DNA from: an uncultured Bacilli bacterium
Lineage (GTDB): Bacteria > Bacillota_I > Bacilli_A > RF39 > UBA660
Direction: 5' to 3'
NCBI GenBank assembly: GCA_934162265.1
Contig: CAKPHZ010000021.1
Location: forward strand, 1 to 23,805
Length of the DNA stretch: 23,805 bases
Below, in pieces: positions 14,333 through 21,592 of the stretch. The first letter of the stretch is position 1; each line of letters starts with the position of its first letter. The translations under genes were made by a program, and so were the position numbers. The notes below the pieces were generated by a model. It had not been told where the DNA came from. It made no database searches and saw only the letters and a program-made list of their open reading frames with translations.

Positions 14333-15328
14333 TTATAATCTTCCATTAATTAAATGAATATTGTCTAGTAATACTCCAGTTCCTTCTGCAACACAAGTTA
14401 ATGGACTTTCTGCAATAAATACTGGTACTTTTAACTCTTGAGATAATAATTGACTAAAGCCATCTACCATACTTCCTCCACCAGTTAAAACAATACCTTT
14501 ATCAATAATATCTGCTGACAACTCAGGAGGAGTTTGCTCCAATATTCCTTTCGCTGCATGAACTATTGTATAAATACTTTCTCTCAACGCTTCTTCTACT
14601 TCATCACTAGTAATCGTAATAGAATGAGGTAAACCAGTTACCAAATCCCTACCACGAACTTCCATCTTTTCATTCCTAGACCCAGGAAATACAGTACCAA
14701 TTGTTATCTTAATATCCTCAGCAGTTCTATCACCAACAAGCAACTTATATTTATCCTTAATATACTTTACAATGTCACTATCAAAAGCATTTCCAGCAAT
14801 CCGAATAGATGCACTATTTACAATTCCACCAAGAGATAAAACAGCAATATCAGTAGTTCCCCCACCAATATCAATAACCATATTACCACTAGGCTTAGAA
14901 ATATCCATTCCTGCTCCAATTGCCGCTACCTTAGGCTCTTCCTCCAAAAATACCCTCTTAGCACCAGTCCTCTCAGCAGCTTCCACAATAGCATTTTTTT
15001 CTACTTGAGTGATATTAGACGGACAACAAATTAAAATTCTAGGACGAGAAAAGAAACTTTTACCATTTACCTTTTTAATAAAATAGTTAAGCATTACCTC
15101 AGTCGTTTCAAAATCAGCAATAACTCCATCTTTCATCGGACGAATTGCCGTAACCTGCCCAGGAGTTCTTCCCAACATCTCACGAGCTTCCGTTCCTACT
15201 GCTAAAGGTTTCTTCGTATCCAAATCAATTGCTACAACACTAGGTTCATTTAATACAATACCTTGTCCTTTAATATAAATAAGTACATTCGCTGTCCCTA
15301 AGTCTATTCCAATGTCTTTATTAAACAT
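14333..15328 (-). CDS. mbl: Rod-shape determining actin homologue MreB/Mbl
   Basis: A 331-residue bacterial actin that forms membrane-associated filaments steering lateral cell-wall synthesis. Actin-fold motifs are all present: phosphate 1 [12 protein letters not shown] (about 7-18), connect 1 ([11 protein letters not shown]), phosphate 2 [16 protein letters not shown], and adenosine motif [13 protein letters not shown]. The position directly after spoIIID matches mbl in Bacillus (spoIIID-mbl), so Mbl is the better name than MreB; mreC/mreD are absent nearby. The ATG at 15328 is used because GGTGAT ends 4 nt upstream; an earlier ATG at 15349 would place this RBS inside the gene. Confidence 0.92.
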   Translation of the reverse strand: MFNKDIGIDLGTANVLIYIKGQGIVLNEPSVVAIDLDTKKPLAVGTEAREMLGRTPGQVTAIRPMKDGVIADFETTEVMLNYFIKKVNGKSFFSRPRILICCPSNITQVEKNAIVEAAERTGAKRVFLEEEPKVAAIGAGMDISKPSGNMVIDIGGGTTDIAVLSLGGIVNSASIRIAGNAFDSDIVKYIKDKYKLLVGDRTAEDIKITIGTVFPGSRNEKMEVRGRDLVTGLPHSITITSDEVEEALRESIYTIVHAAKGILEQTPPELSADIIDKGIVLTGGGSMVDGFSQLLSQELKVPVFIAESPLTCVAEGTGVLLDNIHLINGRL

Positions 15329-15382
15329 TTCTATCACCATCCTAAACAATATTTTAACACAGATTATGTTTTTTGAATACTC

Positions 15383-15640
15383 TTAATTTGCATTTTTTTC
15401 CAAATATTTACGCCTCGTTGACTCTCCCCCTCTAATATGCCGAATATCTGTATGATATTGTAAAATACTTGACACTTGATGATATAAATCAACATCTATT
15501 TCCAATAGCCTTTCTCTTAAATCTTTATGTATAGTACTCTTACTAAGTTGAAAAACCTTTGCCATTTCTCTTACGGTTTTACCTGTTTTAATAATATAAT
15601 TACCTTCATCAATAACCCTAGAAATAATCTTTTTATTCAT
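15383..15640 (-). CDS. spoIIID: Sporulation transcriptional regulator SpoIIID
   Basis: An 85-residue DNA-binding protein active in the mother cell, where it modulates sigma-E and sigma-K genes during endospore formation. Motifs match the family: GKTVREMAKVFQLSKSTIHK (about 20-39, the helix-turn-helix), DLRERLLEID, then HTDIRHIRGGESTRRKY, where the IRHxRGGE(A/S)T string is diagnostic. The ATG at 15640 follows GGGAGGA by 3-4 nt; Met residues earlier in the frame lie in the upstream terminator. It stands between spoIIQ and mbl exactly as in Bacillus. It must have its own promoter because the spoIIQ terminator precedes it. Confidence 0.95.
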   Translation of the reverse strand: MNKKIISRVIDEGNYIIKTGKTVREMAKVFQLSKSTIHKDLRERLLEIDVDLYHQVSSILQYHTDIRHIRGGESTRRKYLEKNAN

Positions 15641-15664
15641 AATTCCTCCCATAATATTATTTAT

Positions 15665-15690
15665 GAAAAAAAGTGGCATATCATACCACT
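15665..15690 (-). terminator. Terminator of spoIIQ
   Basis: Minus strand AGTGGTAT (15690-15683) pairs with ATGCCACT (15679-15672), 8 bp with one G-U, a 3-nt loop, then seven T (15671-15665). The stem starts within the spoIIQ stop codon. Confidence 0.85.
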
Positions 15691-16339
15691 ATTTTAATTC
15701 ACCAGGTAATTTATCATAACAATTTTCAGGATTCAAAACACTACCTTGATAATATAATTCAAAATGTAAATGATTTCCCAAATCTGCACTAACATTAGAT
15801 TTTCCACTCTTACCAATAATCGTTCCCTGTGTTATTGCATCATTCGCCTTAACATTTACCTCACTTAAACTTTGATAAACACTAATCAAATTATTTGAAT
15901 GTTTAATTTTTACTGTTTTTCCCATAATTTCATCATCATTAACTTCTGTTACAGTACCATCTAGAATACTAACTACCTCAAATTCAGTATCCATGCCATA
16001 ATCAACACCAGAATTTTGCATATAGGTATTCCCATAGTAAATAATAGAGTTTTCTTGACTACTATTATCAGCTTGATAATCATAATAATTCTTTACAATC
16101 TTTACTTCCCCATTCGTATAAGGTCGACTAATCCTAGGCTCAGTATTAATTGTAGGAACCTCATTACTATAATTCATATCATCTTCTTGATTAACCTCTT
16201 CTACAGTATCAACATTTTTACTCTGAAAAAATTGATGATTAACAATTTTCTCAATACAGTAAACACTTCCTATCAACATTGCAATAGAAAAAACATACAT
16301 AAGTGGAACAACAAATGATTTTAATTTTCTCCTTTTCAT
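15689..16339 (-). CDS. spoIIQ: SpoIIQ-like forespore protein with degenerate M23 (LytM) domain
   Basis: A 216-residue protein with a cytoplasmic basic start, one membrane helix (about 9-28), a linker and a LytM/M23 fold (about 105-208). In Bacillus SpoIIQ sits in the forespore membrane and pairs across the intermembrane space with SpoIIIAH to support engulfment and the feeding channel. The metal site is incomplete: the first-motif His (HxGxD) is Asn109 (NSGVD), whereas Asp113 and the HLHF motif (190-193) remain, so it is probably an inactive, structural peptidase, as in Bacillus. AGAGGTGAT lies just before the ATG. The position between spoIID and spoIIID supports the name. A sigma-F-like promoter lies upstream. 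Confidence 0.88.
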   Translation of the reverse strand: MKRRKLKSFVVPLMYVFSIAMLIGSVYCIEKIVNHQFFQSKNVDTVEEVNQEDDMNYSNEVPTINTEPRISRPYTNGEVKIVKNYYDYQADNSSQENSIIYYGNTYMQNSGVDYGMDTEFEVVSILDGTVTEVNDDEIMGKTVKIKHSNNLISVYQSLSEVNVKANDAITQGTIIGKSGKSNVSADLGNHLHFELYYQGSVLNPENCYDKLPGELK

Positions 16340-16356
16340 TTTATCACCTCTACTCT

Positions 16357-16385
16357 AAGTATGAACAAAACAAAAAAAGATATAC
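16357..16385 (-). promoter_or_regulatory. Candidate sigma-F-type promoter of spoIIQ
   Basis: Minus strand GTATA (16385-16381), 14-nt spacer, GTTCATACTT (16366-16357). This matches the forespore consensus GYATA / GGnnAnAYTW with one mismatch in the -10. In Bacillus spoIIQ is under sigma-F. The predicted +1 falls very close to the ribosome-binding site, which lowers confidence. Confidence 0.4.
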
Positions 16386-16399
16386 CTATTTTTAAAATT

Positions 16400-16433
16400 A
16401 AAAAAAGAAAAATACTAAAAAAGTACTTTTTCT
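16400..16433 (-). terminator. Terminator of the rpiB-ywzB-spoIID operon
   Basis: Minus strand AGAAAAA-G-TAC (16433-16423) pairs with GTATTTTTCT (16415-16406), 10 bp with one bulged G and a 7-nt loop. It is followed by T at 16405-16400 and more T beyond. It starts 6 nt after the spoIID stop codon. Confidence 0.75.
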
Positions 16434-16439
16434 AAAAAA

Positions 16440-17357
16440 TTATTTTTTAACCAAAGTAGTTCCAACATAATAATGAGCAAGTATCTCTTGATAAGAATAT
16501 CCCTTTTTCGCCATTCCTAAAGCTCCATATTGACTCATCCCTACACCATGTCCATATCCTTTTGTAGAAACAATAACATTACTCCCTACTTGCTCAAATG
16601 AAAAATCACTAGACCGCAATCCAAGTTTATAATAAACATCTTTTCCTCTAAATAAAGTTCCATTAATTTTTAAAGAAGTAACTCGATTACTACTACTCCT
16701 ATTAACATCTTCAATTTTTAAAACTTTAGAATAAGGAAGACCCAATTTCTCATAAAATTCTTGCAAACTAATATCTTTACTTCCTTGAAAAACACTAGAA
16801 ACTTCTTTATCCCAATTAGATTCAACACTCTTAAGATAGGGCAAACTCTTAGAAAAAAAAGTACCAGAATCTTCCGTATAACCATTACTAGTAGAAAAAA
16901 ACATTGCATCAATAATTTCTCCATTATACTCCAAGCACTCCATCGAAGTTTCATTTACCGCTTGCCTTACCTTACTAATATACTGAGAATACTTATCTTT
17001 CCATTTTTCTTTTAACTCATTATCATCCAAATAAACTTGATTACTAACCGTATCAGTAACATCATAATCTCCATTATTCCCAAGTCTTCTCATTACATAA
17101 CTTCGACTAGCCACACTTTGAGCCTTTAATGCTTCTAACTCAAAACTAACCGGCATCTCTCCAGCAACAACCCCAACAACATATTCCTCTAAAGGAATTT
17201 TCTCTATATTCCCACTACTTCTCTTTACACGAACCAAAATATTAGATAAGTATTTTAACTCTATCTCCTTGTAACTTTTTTCAGGAACACTCAAAAAATG
17301 AACCACAAAAAAAGGAATACTTACAATTACTGCTGTGACAATGATTAACCTTTTCAT
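16440..17357 (-). CDS. spoIID: Stage II sporulation protein D (SpoIID)
   Basis: A 305-residue membrane-anchored lytic transglycosylase that, with SpoIIM and SpoIIP, thins septal peptidoglycan during engulfment. An N-terminal membrane helix (about 3-22) is followed by the SpoIID domain: IPLEEYVVGVVAGEMPVSFE carries the predicted catalytic Glu67, then EALKAQSVASRSY, and the C-terminal GYGHGVGMSQYGA. The usual FHSTSGGxTE appears as FFSTSNGYTE, so the His is lost; the zinc-binding cysteines of the clostridial enzyme are also absent. The ATG follows GCGAGGGA by 3 nt. The gap to ywzB is 12 nt. ywmB and murA, which lie between them in Bacillus, are missing. Confidence 0.95.
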   Translation of the reverse strand: MKRLIIVTAVIVSIPFFVVHFLSVPEKSYKEIELKYLSNILVRVKRSSGNIEKIPLEEYVVGVVAGEMPVSFELEALKAQSVASRSYVMRRLGNNGDYDVTDTVSNQVYLDDNELKEKWKDKYSQYISKVRQAVNETSMECLEYNGEIIDAMFFSTSNGYTEDSGTFFSKSLPYLKSVESNWDKEVSSVFQGSKDISLQEFYEKLGLPYSKVLKIEDVNRSSSNRVTSLKINGTLFRGKDVYYKLGLRSSDFSFEQVGSNVIVSTKGYGHGVGMSQYGALGMAKKGYSYQEILAHYYVGTTLVKK

Positions 17358-17369
17358 AAATCCCTCGCT

Positions 17370-17564
17370 TTAACGAAATACTCCTAAAAAATCATTAATA
17401 AATTGAACAATATTATAAGATAATGCCATAATTAAAAACATATACATTACCCTAGCTTGATAATAATTACTTTGTCCCTTCTTAAATATCCCATTAATAT
17501 TCACACTATCCATTGCATAAACCACTAACGGAATAACAAATAAATATAATAATAATTTAACCAT
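17370..17564 (-). CDS. ywzB: DUF1146 (YwzB-like) small membrane protein
   Basis: A 64-residue protein with two predicted membrane helices (LLLYLFVIPLVVYAM, about 3-18, and VMYMFLIMALSYNIVQFIND, about 39-58) joined by a polar loop (NINGIFKKGQSNYYQARV). This shape and sequence match DUF1146, whose function is unknown but which sits in the ywzB-ywmB-murAA-spoIID-spoIIQ cluster of Bacillus. The start overlaps the 3' end of rpiB by 8 nt, and AAGGATAGAGA in the rpiB coding end is its ribosome-binding site. Confidence 0.82.
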   Translation of the reverse strand: MVKLLLYLFVIPLVVYAMDSVNINGIFKKGQSNYYQARVMYMFLIMALSYNIVQFINDFLGVFR

Positions 17565-18000
17565 TATTTTCTCTATCCTTAATCATCTGATTTCTTCTTA
17601 CATATTTATCAACATTAGAAAAAGGTGTAGTTAAAAATTTATCTACCATACTCTTTGCTTGTTCCTCATCAGTATCAGCACTAATAGCAATAACATTAGC
17701 ATTATTATGACTACGACACAAAACTGCTTCACTAATATTACTAATCTTAGCACAATAAACTCCCTTTACTTTATTTAATGCAATACTCATCCCAATACCA
17801 GTTCCACAAATAGCAATTCCAACATCTACCTTCTTCTCCGTAATAGCATCGCCAAGCTTAAAAGCATATTTAGGAAAATCAACAGACTCCATAGTATCAG
17901 TACCATAATTTATAACCTCATACCCACTATGTTCTAAATATTCCACTAACTCTGTCTTTAAATAAACCCCTCTATGATCACTAGAAATTCCAACTTTCAT
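17557..18000 (-). CDS. rpiB: Ribose 5-phosphate isomerase B
   Basis: A 147-residue RpiB/LacAB-family isomerase interconverting ribose 5-phosphate and ribulose 5-phosphate in the pentose phosphate pathway. The active-site Cys65 is in GIAICGTGIGMSIALNKVKG, the same place as in characterised RpiB. His98 lies in CRSHNNANVIAISADT, and the phosphate-binding start MKVGISSDHRG differs from the usual DHAG by one residue. LacA/LacB are alternatives, but no lactose genes are near, and the Bacillus homologue (ywlF) is in a similar neighbourhood. AAGGAAGGGG lies before the ATG. Confidence 0.93.
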   Translation of the reverse strand: MKVGISSDHRGVYLKTELVEYLEHSGYEVINYGTDTMESVDFPKYAFKLGDAITEKKVDVGIAICGTGIGMSIALNKVKGVYCAKISNISEAVLCRSHNNANVIAISADTDEEQAKSMVDKFLTTPFSNVDKYVRRNQMIKDRENNG

Positions 18001-18029
18001 GTAAACCCCTTCCTTTCTTATTATTTATA

Positions 18030-18058
18030 ATTATATCATATCTTCATAACCTCAACAA
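18030..18058 (-). promoter_or_regulatory. Candidate promoter of rpiB-ywzB-spoIID
   Basis: Minus strand TTGTTG (18058-18053), 17-nt spacer, TATAAT (18035-18030). It lies between the rpmE terminator and rpiB. The -10 is perfect; the -35 matches 3 of 6 bases. Confidence 0.45.
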
Positions 18059-18068
18059 TAAAGTTAAC

Positions 18069-18097
18069 AAAAAAAAGAAACCATTATTTAGTTTCTT
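18069..18097 (-). terminator. Terminator of rpmE
   Basis: Minus strand AAGAAAC (18097-18091) pairs with GTTTCTT (18081-18075), 9-nt loop, then a run of T to 18069. The left arm is in the last rpmE codons and the stop codon is in the loop. Confidence 0.8.
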
Positions 18098-18296
18098 GAG
18101 TAAATCCATATTTTTTATTAAACTTCTCTACTTGTCCTTTCTTACTAGTTAAATTTTGTTTACCAGTATAAAAAGGATGACACATAGAACATACTTCAAC
18201 ATGAATCTTATCTTTAGTAGACATTGTCTTAAAAGTATTTCCGCAAGCACAAGTAACAGTTGCTTCTACATAATTTGGATGAATATTTTTCTTCAT
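18084..18296 (-). CDS. rpmE: 50S ribosomal protein L31 (zinc-binding type)
   Basis: A 70-residue L31. The start [20 protein letters not shown] and [12 protein letters not shown] are canonical. Four cysteines (16, 18, 36, 39) form the zinc site, so this is the C+ form, which in Bacillus is exchanged for a zinc-free paralogue (YtiA/RpmE2) under zinc starvation. The ATG follows GAAGGGAGAGAG. It has a strong promoter of its own, about 50 nt of leader and its own terminator. Confidence 0.96.
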   Translation of the reverse strand: MKKNIHPNYVEATVTCACGNTFKTMSTKDKIHVEVCSMCHPFYTGKQNLTSKKGQVEKFNKKYGFTQETK

Positions 18297-18348
18297 ACTT
18301 TTCTCTCTCCCTTCGCCATGACTAAAGCCATAGATAATATAAATTACG
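18297..18348 (-). promoter_or_regulatory. 5' leader of rpmE, possible L31 autoregulatory element
   Basis: About 52 nt between the predicted +1 (near 18348) and the rpmE ATG. It can form a small hairpin ATGGC-TTTA-GTCAT (5 bp with one G-U) ahead of the ribosome-binding site. L31 leaders that bind L31 are described in Firmicutes, but I could not compare this with the known consensus. Confidence 0.35.
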
Positions 18349-18354
18349 CTCTAT

Positions 18355-18383
18355 ATTATATCAATAAAAGAACAATTTGACAA
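18355..18383 (-). promoter_or_regulatory. Sigma-A promoter of rpmE
   Basis: Minus strand TTGTCA (18383-18378), 17-nt spacer, TATAAT (18360-18355). Only one base in the -35 differs from consensus, fitting strong ribosomal-protein expression. Confidence 0.8.
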
Positions 18384-18423
18384 CTCTTTTTTATACTTTT
18401 CCAACAAAATAATAATCAACAGC

Positions 18424-18452
18424 TTGCTTTATCTTAGCAATATTGTTATAAT
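18424..18452 (+). promoter_or_regulatory. Sigma-A promoter of the TasA-like gene
   Basis: TTGCTT (18424-18429), 17-nt spacer, TATAAT (18447-18452), with an extended -10 TG (TGTTATAAT). +1 would be near 18459, ahead of the GGAGG at 18466-18470. Confidence 0.75.
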
Positions 18453-18476
18453 GGTATTAAGATATGGAGGAATATA

Positions 18477-19160
18477 ATGAATGAAACAAATGTAGAGAAT
18501 AATCAATCAAATGATTCCAAAAAAATTATTACTTTAGTTGTCTTAATCTTAACCATCATGGTTTGTACAACTAGTGCAACCTATGCTTATTTTGCATTTA
18601 GTGCTTCCAATAATACTACAATGACTGGTACTGCAGCCGTTGCAGGATTAAGTTTATCAGTCACCCAAGGAACTCTAGGTGGTGCTAACAGTGGTACAAA
18701 CACTAATGTTATGGTTCCCCAACTAGAATCCGCATTAGGAACTGCAATGGGAAGCGCAACTGGTAAAGACTATAAGTGCGTAGATGGTAACGGAAATATA
18801 GTTTGTAAAGTTTTTAAAATAACTATATCTACAGCAAGTACTGCAACCGTACCAACTACAGGAACTATTGCATTTAAATTTACTGCTCCTACTGGAAAAA
18901 CTGCTAATTTCAGTAACCTAAAATGGAAATTAACCGACAGCTATACAGCTTTAAAATCTAGTGAAACAGCAAAAACCGCCAGTACATCTGCTGTTACTTT
19001 CGCAAGTCCAACACTTACTGCAAGCACAAAAACTTTTACATATTATATAGTAGTTTGGATTAACGAAACAGGAAGTTCACAAGGAGATTTGGGTACATGG
19101 ACAGCTACAATAACATTTAACACAGCTAATGGTGGTATTACATCAACTATCAGATCATAG
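18477..19160 (+). CDS. TasA/camelysin-like secreted surface protein
   Basis: A 227-residue protein. A polar N-terminus (about 1-15) precedes a hydrophobic segment (about 16-36, IITLVVLILTIMV) that runs into TSATYAYFAFSASNN, the pattern of SipW-dependent signal sequences seen in TasA and camelysin, where cleavage follows the small residues. The mature part is Ser/Thr/Ala/Gly-rich and strand-forming (TGTIAFKFTAP, TFTYYIVVWIN, TWTATITFN), consistent with a fibre-forming beta-sandwich. A cysteine pair (C101, C110 in CVDGNGNIVC) may close a loop. GGAGG is 6 nt before the ATG. No SipW or TapA gene is in the window. Alternative: another SipW-type repeat surface protein of unknown role. Confidence 0.7.
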   Translation: MNETNVENNQSNDSKKIITLVVLILTIMVCTTSATYAYFAFSASNNTTMTGTAAVAGLSLSVTQGTLGGANSGTNTNVMVPQLESALGTAMGSATGKDYKCVDGNGNIVCKVFKITISTASTATVPTTGTIAFKFTAPTGKTANFSNLKWKLTDSYTALKSSETAKTASTSAVTFASPTLTASTKTFTYYIVVWINETGSSQGDLGTWTATITFNTANGGITSTIRS

Positions 19161-19219
19161 AAAAATACTTATTTAGAGATATCTTTATATAAAGCTTATC
19201 TGATATAAGTATTTTTTTT
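19161..19219. terminator. Large bidirectional terminator hairpin after the TasA-like gene
   Basis: AAAAATACTTAT (19161-19172) pairs with ATAAGTATTTTT (19205-19216), 12 bp, with T-tracts on both strands. The loop holds a second near-perfect palindrome, AGATA-CTTTATATAAAG-TATCT with single unpaired bases. It starts at the TasA-like stop codon. Confidence 0.8.
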
Positions 19220-19223
19220 ATTC

Positions 19224-19249
19224 AAAAAAAGAACCAAACAAATGGCTCT
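19224..19249 (-). terminator. Terminator of the VirD4-like gene
   Basis: Minus strand AGAGCC (19249-19244) pairs with GGTTCT (19235-19230), 6 bp with one G-U, 8-nt loop, then seven T (19230-19224). It overlaps the stop codon and backs onto the TasA-like gene's terminator. Confidence 0.7.
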
Positions 19250-21407
19250 AATCATCAGAAAAGAAATCATTAAAGAAGTCATCACTATAAGTTCCTTCTT
19301 CATACAAATCTTTATCTTTTTTATCATCTATTTCAGCATCAATTATCTTTTGTTCTTTTCTCTTACTCTCTTCCTGTTCTCTTCTCTCTTCTTCCTCTAA
19401 TTCAGCAATCTTAGCATCAATCTTTTTTACTAAATCATCAACATTAAAACTAGATTCTTCACTACTACTAGAATTAGAACTATTCCCAAGAATAGAATTC
19501 AAACTCTCTTCTCCAAATGGATTTTTAGAAATTGAACTACCAGAAGGGGAGACTAACCCACTAAACGGATTTCCTCCTCCACCCATTCCAGAAAACGGAT
19601 TAGGAGAAGCAAAAGGATTAGACATTTCTCCAAATGGATTTCCTCCTCCCATAGGAGAAGAATCAGAACCATTCATCATCGCTTCCATTTTTTCTTTTTT
19701 CTTTGCTTTTACAAAATCTCTAATATCAAATAATTGAACTTCTTTCTTTTCTCTTACTGGATAAGTAGCCTTTCCATAACTTTCTCCCCAAGCATTCTCT
19801 TTATTCATTTTCCAATCAGGAGTCATTTTTGTTTTAAAAGGCATCATACGAAGTCTCAACCAAATTACTTGGTTTTGAGGCATTCTTTGCAAATCACTTA
19901 CTGTTACAAGTGGTGTAGAAGAAGTTTTCTCCTTCTCTTTAGATTTTACCTCACCACACATTTTACTCAATTCCTCTAAAGCTTGCAACTCACTACTAAT
20001 TAAATACAAAATATTACAGTTACCTTTAATTGTCTCAGCATCTTCTTTTCCATATACCTTAGTCAATTGAGCAAAGTTCTGAACAATAAAAGTAAAACGA
20101 ATATGTCTAGAACGAGCCGCAGTTACCATCGTTGTTACGTCTTTAAGTGGTGGCATATTCGCAAACTCATCCAAAATAAAATTAGTTCTAAAAGGTAAAT
20201 GACCACCAGATTCTTGAGCAACATCAATCAAAGTTTCATAACATTGTTTAATAAATATAGTCGCCAAAGGATGTAAAGTTTTCTTTTCATCCTGAACAAT
20301 CATAAATACAGCAGTCTTCTGACGCCCGATATCCTTCATATCAAAATCACTATAAGATAACATTTCAGATAAATTATCACGGGAAGAAAATAATTTTACT
20401 TTCTGTTTAAAAGTAGATAACACACCACCCTTTGTTTCCTCTGGTGCATAAACAGTACCAGAAGCATTAACATAAGCAGGTCTAGCAGGATCTTTCATAT
20501 TAAAATACTCTTTAATATAATTATTATTAGGTCCTCCAAATCTTTCTTCACCTAAATTAGACATCAAATTCATACTATTTAAATTAACTTTTTCCTTAGT
20601 AGCATCTTCAAATAAACCCAAAGCAAGTCCAGAAAAATAATCAGCACCTGATTTTTCCCAGAAAGGATCTCCAGTATTTTTCTCATCATACAAAATATTC
20701 AAAGCCAAATCATCTAAAAGTTCAACAGACTTATCCATATTTCCTTCTTGATACAAATCATAAGGAAGTGTCATAGGATTCCACGCATTACCTTTTTGAG
20801 GATCACGAAAGTTTAATACAATAATATTGTATCCTTTCTTACGTAGCATTTCCCCAGTATTCTCAAACAATTCTCCTTTAGGATCAGTTAAAACCATTGA
20901 CTCCCCAGCTTTAGCCAAAACCTTTATCATAGGAAATACAACATTTTGTGTTTTACCAGAGCCAGTAGCACCAATAATCAAATTATGTGCTTCACCATCA
21001 TCAACCCACATCTTCTTTCCATCATTAATAACAACAATTCCCGCATGTTCTGAAGTAGGTGCTGCTGGATCAACTTCATACAAAGTCCCTTTCATCTCTT
21101 TCTCTTTACACCATCTAGAATAACCTTTATCTTTCTTCTCAGTAGTAAAACCCACTCCCTTTTCTCGATCAAAAAAGTAAGAACTAACAGAAAAGAAAAC
21201 CCCTGCTAAGACTAAAAGGAATAAACATAAAGTAGTAGGCAAATATTTAAGAGTAAAAGCTTCAAAAGGAATAATTCCATAAAAAGCACCTTGTGTTGCC
21301 AAAGAATGTGCATTCAAAACAGCAATAGCACAAAAATACAACAGCAAAAAACAAAAACCTACAAATATCTTAACATCTTTAGCATCTGCTCTAAACTTAA
21401 ATTTCAT
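19248..21407 (-). CDS. VirD4/TraG-type coupling-protein ATPase, orphan, with NPF-repeat tail
   Basis: A 719-residue protein of the type IV coupling protein family, membrane-anchored hexameric ATPases that feed DNA or protein substrates to type IV secretion channels. Two membrane helices lie at about 11-32 and 54-78. The Walker A motif is GATGSGKT (146-153) and Walker B is TNFILDEFAN (about 408-417) followed by MPPLKDV and TAARSRHIRF, typical of TraG. The C-terminal 140 residues are unusual: five NPF motifs in a Gly/Ser/Met-rich stretch (first residues about 590, 597, 603, 613, 629), a Ser-rich stretch, a short Glu/Lys coiled coil and an acidic end (DDFFNDFFSDD). The ATG at 21407 follows GGAGGG. 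No relaxase, VirB4, VirB6 or oriT is in the window, so it is not an evident conjugation module. Divergent from the PrsA-like gene. Confidence 0.88.
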   Translation of the reverse strand: MKFKFRADAKDVKIFVGFCFLLLYFCAIAVLNAHSLATQGAFYGIIPFEAFTLKYLPTTLCLFLLVLAGVFFSVSSYFFDREKGVGFTTEKKDKGYSRWCKEKEMKGTLYEVDPAAPTSEHAGIVVINDGKKMWVDDGEAHNLIIGATGSGKTQNVVFPMIKVLAKAGESMVLTDPKGELFENTGEMLRKKGYNIIVLNFRDPQKGNAWNPMTLPYDLYQEGNMDKSVELLDDLALNILYDEKNTGDPFWEKSGADYFSGLALGLFEDATKEKVNLNSMNLMSNLGEERFGGPNNNYIKEYFNMKDPARPAYVNASGTVYAPEETKGGVLSTFKQKVKLFSSRDNLSEMLSYSDFDMKDIGRQKTAVFMIVQDEKKTLHPLATIFIKQCYETLIDVAQESGGHLPFRTNFILDEFANMPPLKDVTTMVTAARSRHIRFTFIVQNFAQLTKVYGKEDAETIKGNCNILYLISSELQALEELSKMCGEVKSKEKEKTSSTPLVTVSDLQRMPQNQVIWLRLRMMPFKTKMTPDWKMNKENAWGESYGKATYPVREKKEVQLFDIRDFVKAKKKEKMEAMMNGSDSSPMGGGNPFGEMSNPFASPNPFSGMGGGGNPFSGLVSPSGSSISKNPFGEESLNSILGNSSNSSSSEESSFNVDDLVKKIDAKIAELEEEERREQEESKRKEQKIIDAEIDDKKDKDLYEEGTYSDDFFNDFFSDD

Positions 21408-21433
21408 ATGTTTTCCCTCCATAAACAACACTA

Positions 21434-21462
21434 ATTATAGCATATATAAGAAAAACTAGCAA
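21434..21462 (-). promoter_or_regulatory. Promoter of the VirD4-like gene
   Basis: Minus strand TTGCTA (21462-21457), 17-nt spacer, TATAAT (21439-21434), with an extended -10 (TGCTATAAT). +1 would be near 21427, ahead of GGAGGG. Confidence 0.75.
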
Positions 21463-21484
21463 TTATATTTCTGCCATTTTTGTT

Positions 21485-21501
21485 AATTATAAGTTATAAT
21501 T
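21485..21501. repeat. 17-bp palindrome between two divergent promoters
   Basis: AATTATAA (21485-21492), one central G, TTATAATT (21494-21501): a perfect 8-bp inverted repeat. It lies between the -35 boxes of the VirD4-like (ends 21462) and PrsA-like (starts 21535) promoters and has the size of a dimer operator. AT-rich sequence makes chance occurrence plausible. Confidence 0.45.
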
Positions 21502-21534
21502 TTTAACTTTTCCCCTAACAATATTAATTTAAGG

Positions 21535-21563
21535 TTGTAATACATATTGTTTTTTGCTATGAT
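21535..21563 (+). promoter_or_regulatory. Promoter of the PrsA-like gene
   Basis: TTGTAA (21535-21540), 17-nt spacer, TATGAT (21558-21563), with extended -10 (TGCTATGAT). It precedes the AAAGGAGG ribosome-binding site by about 15 nt. Confidence 0.7.
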
Positions 21564-21592
21564 AGTAATGTACTTTTAAAGGAGGAATAAAG

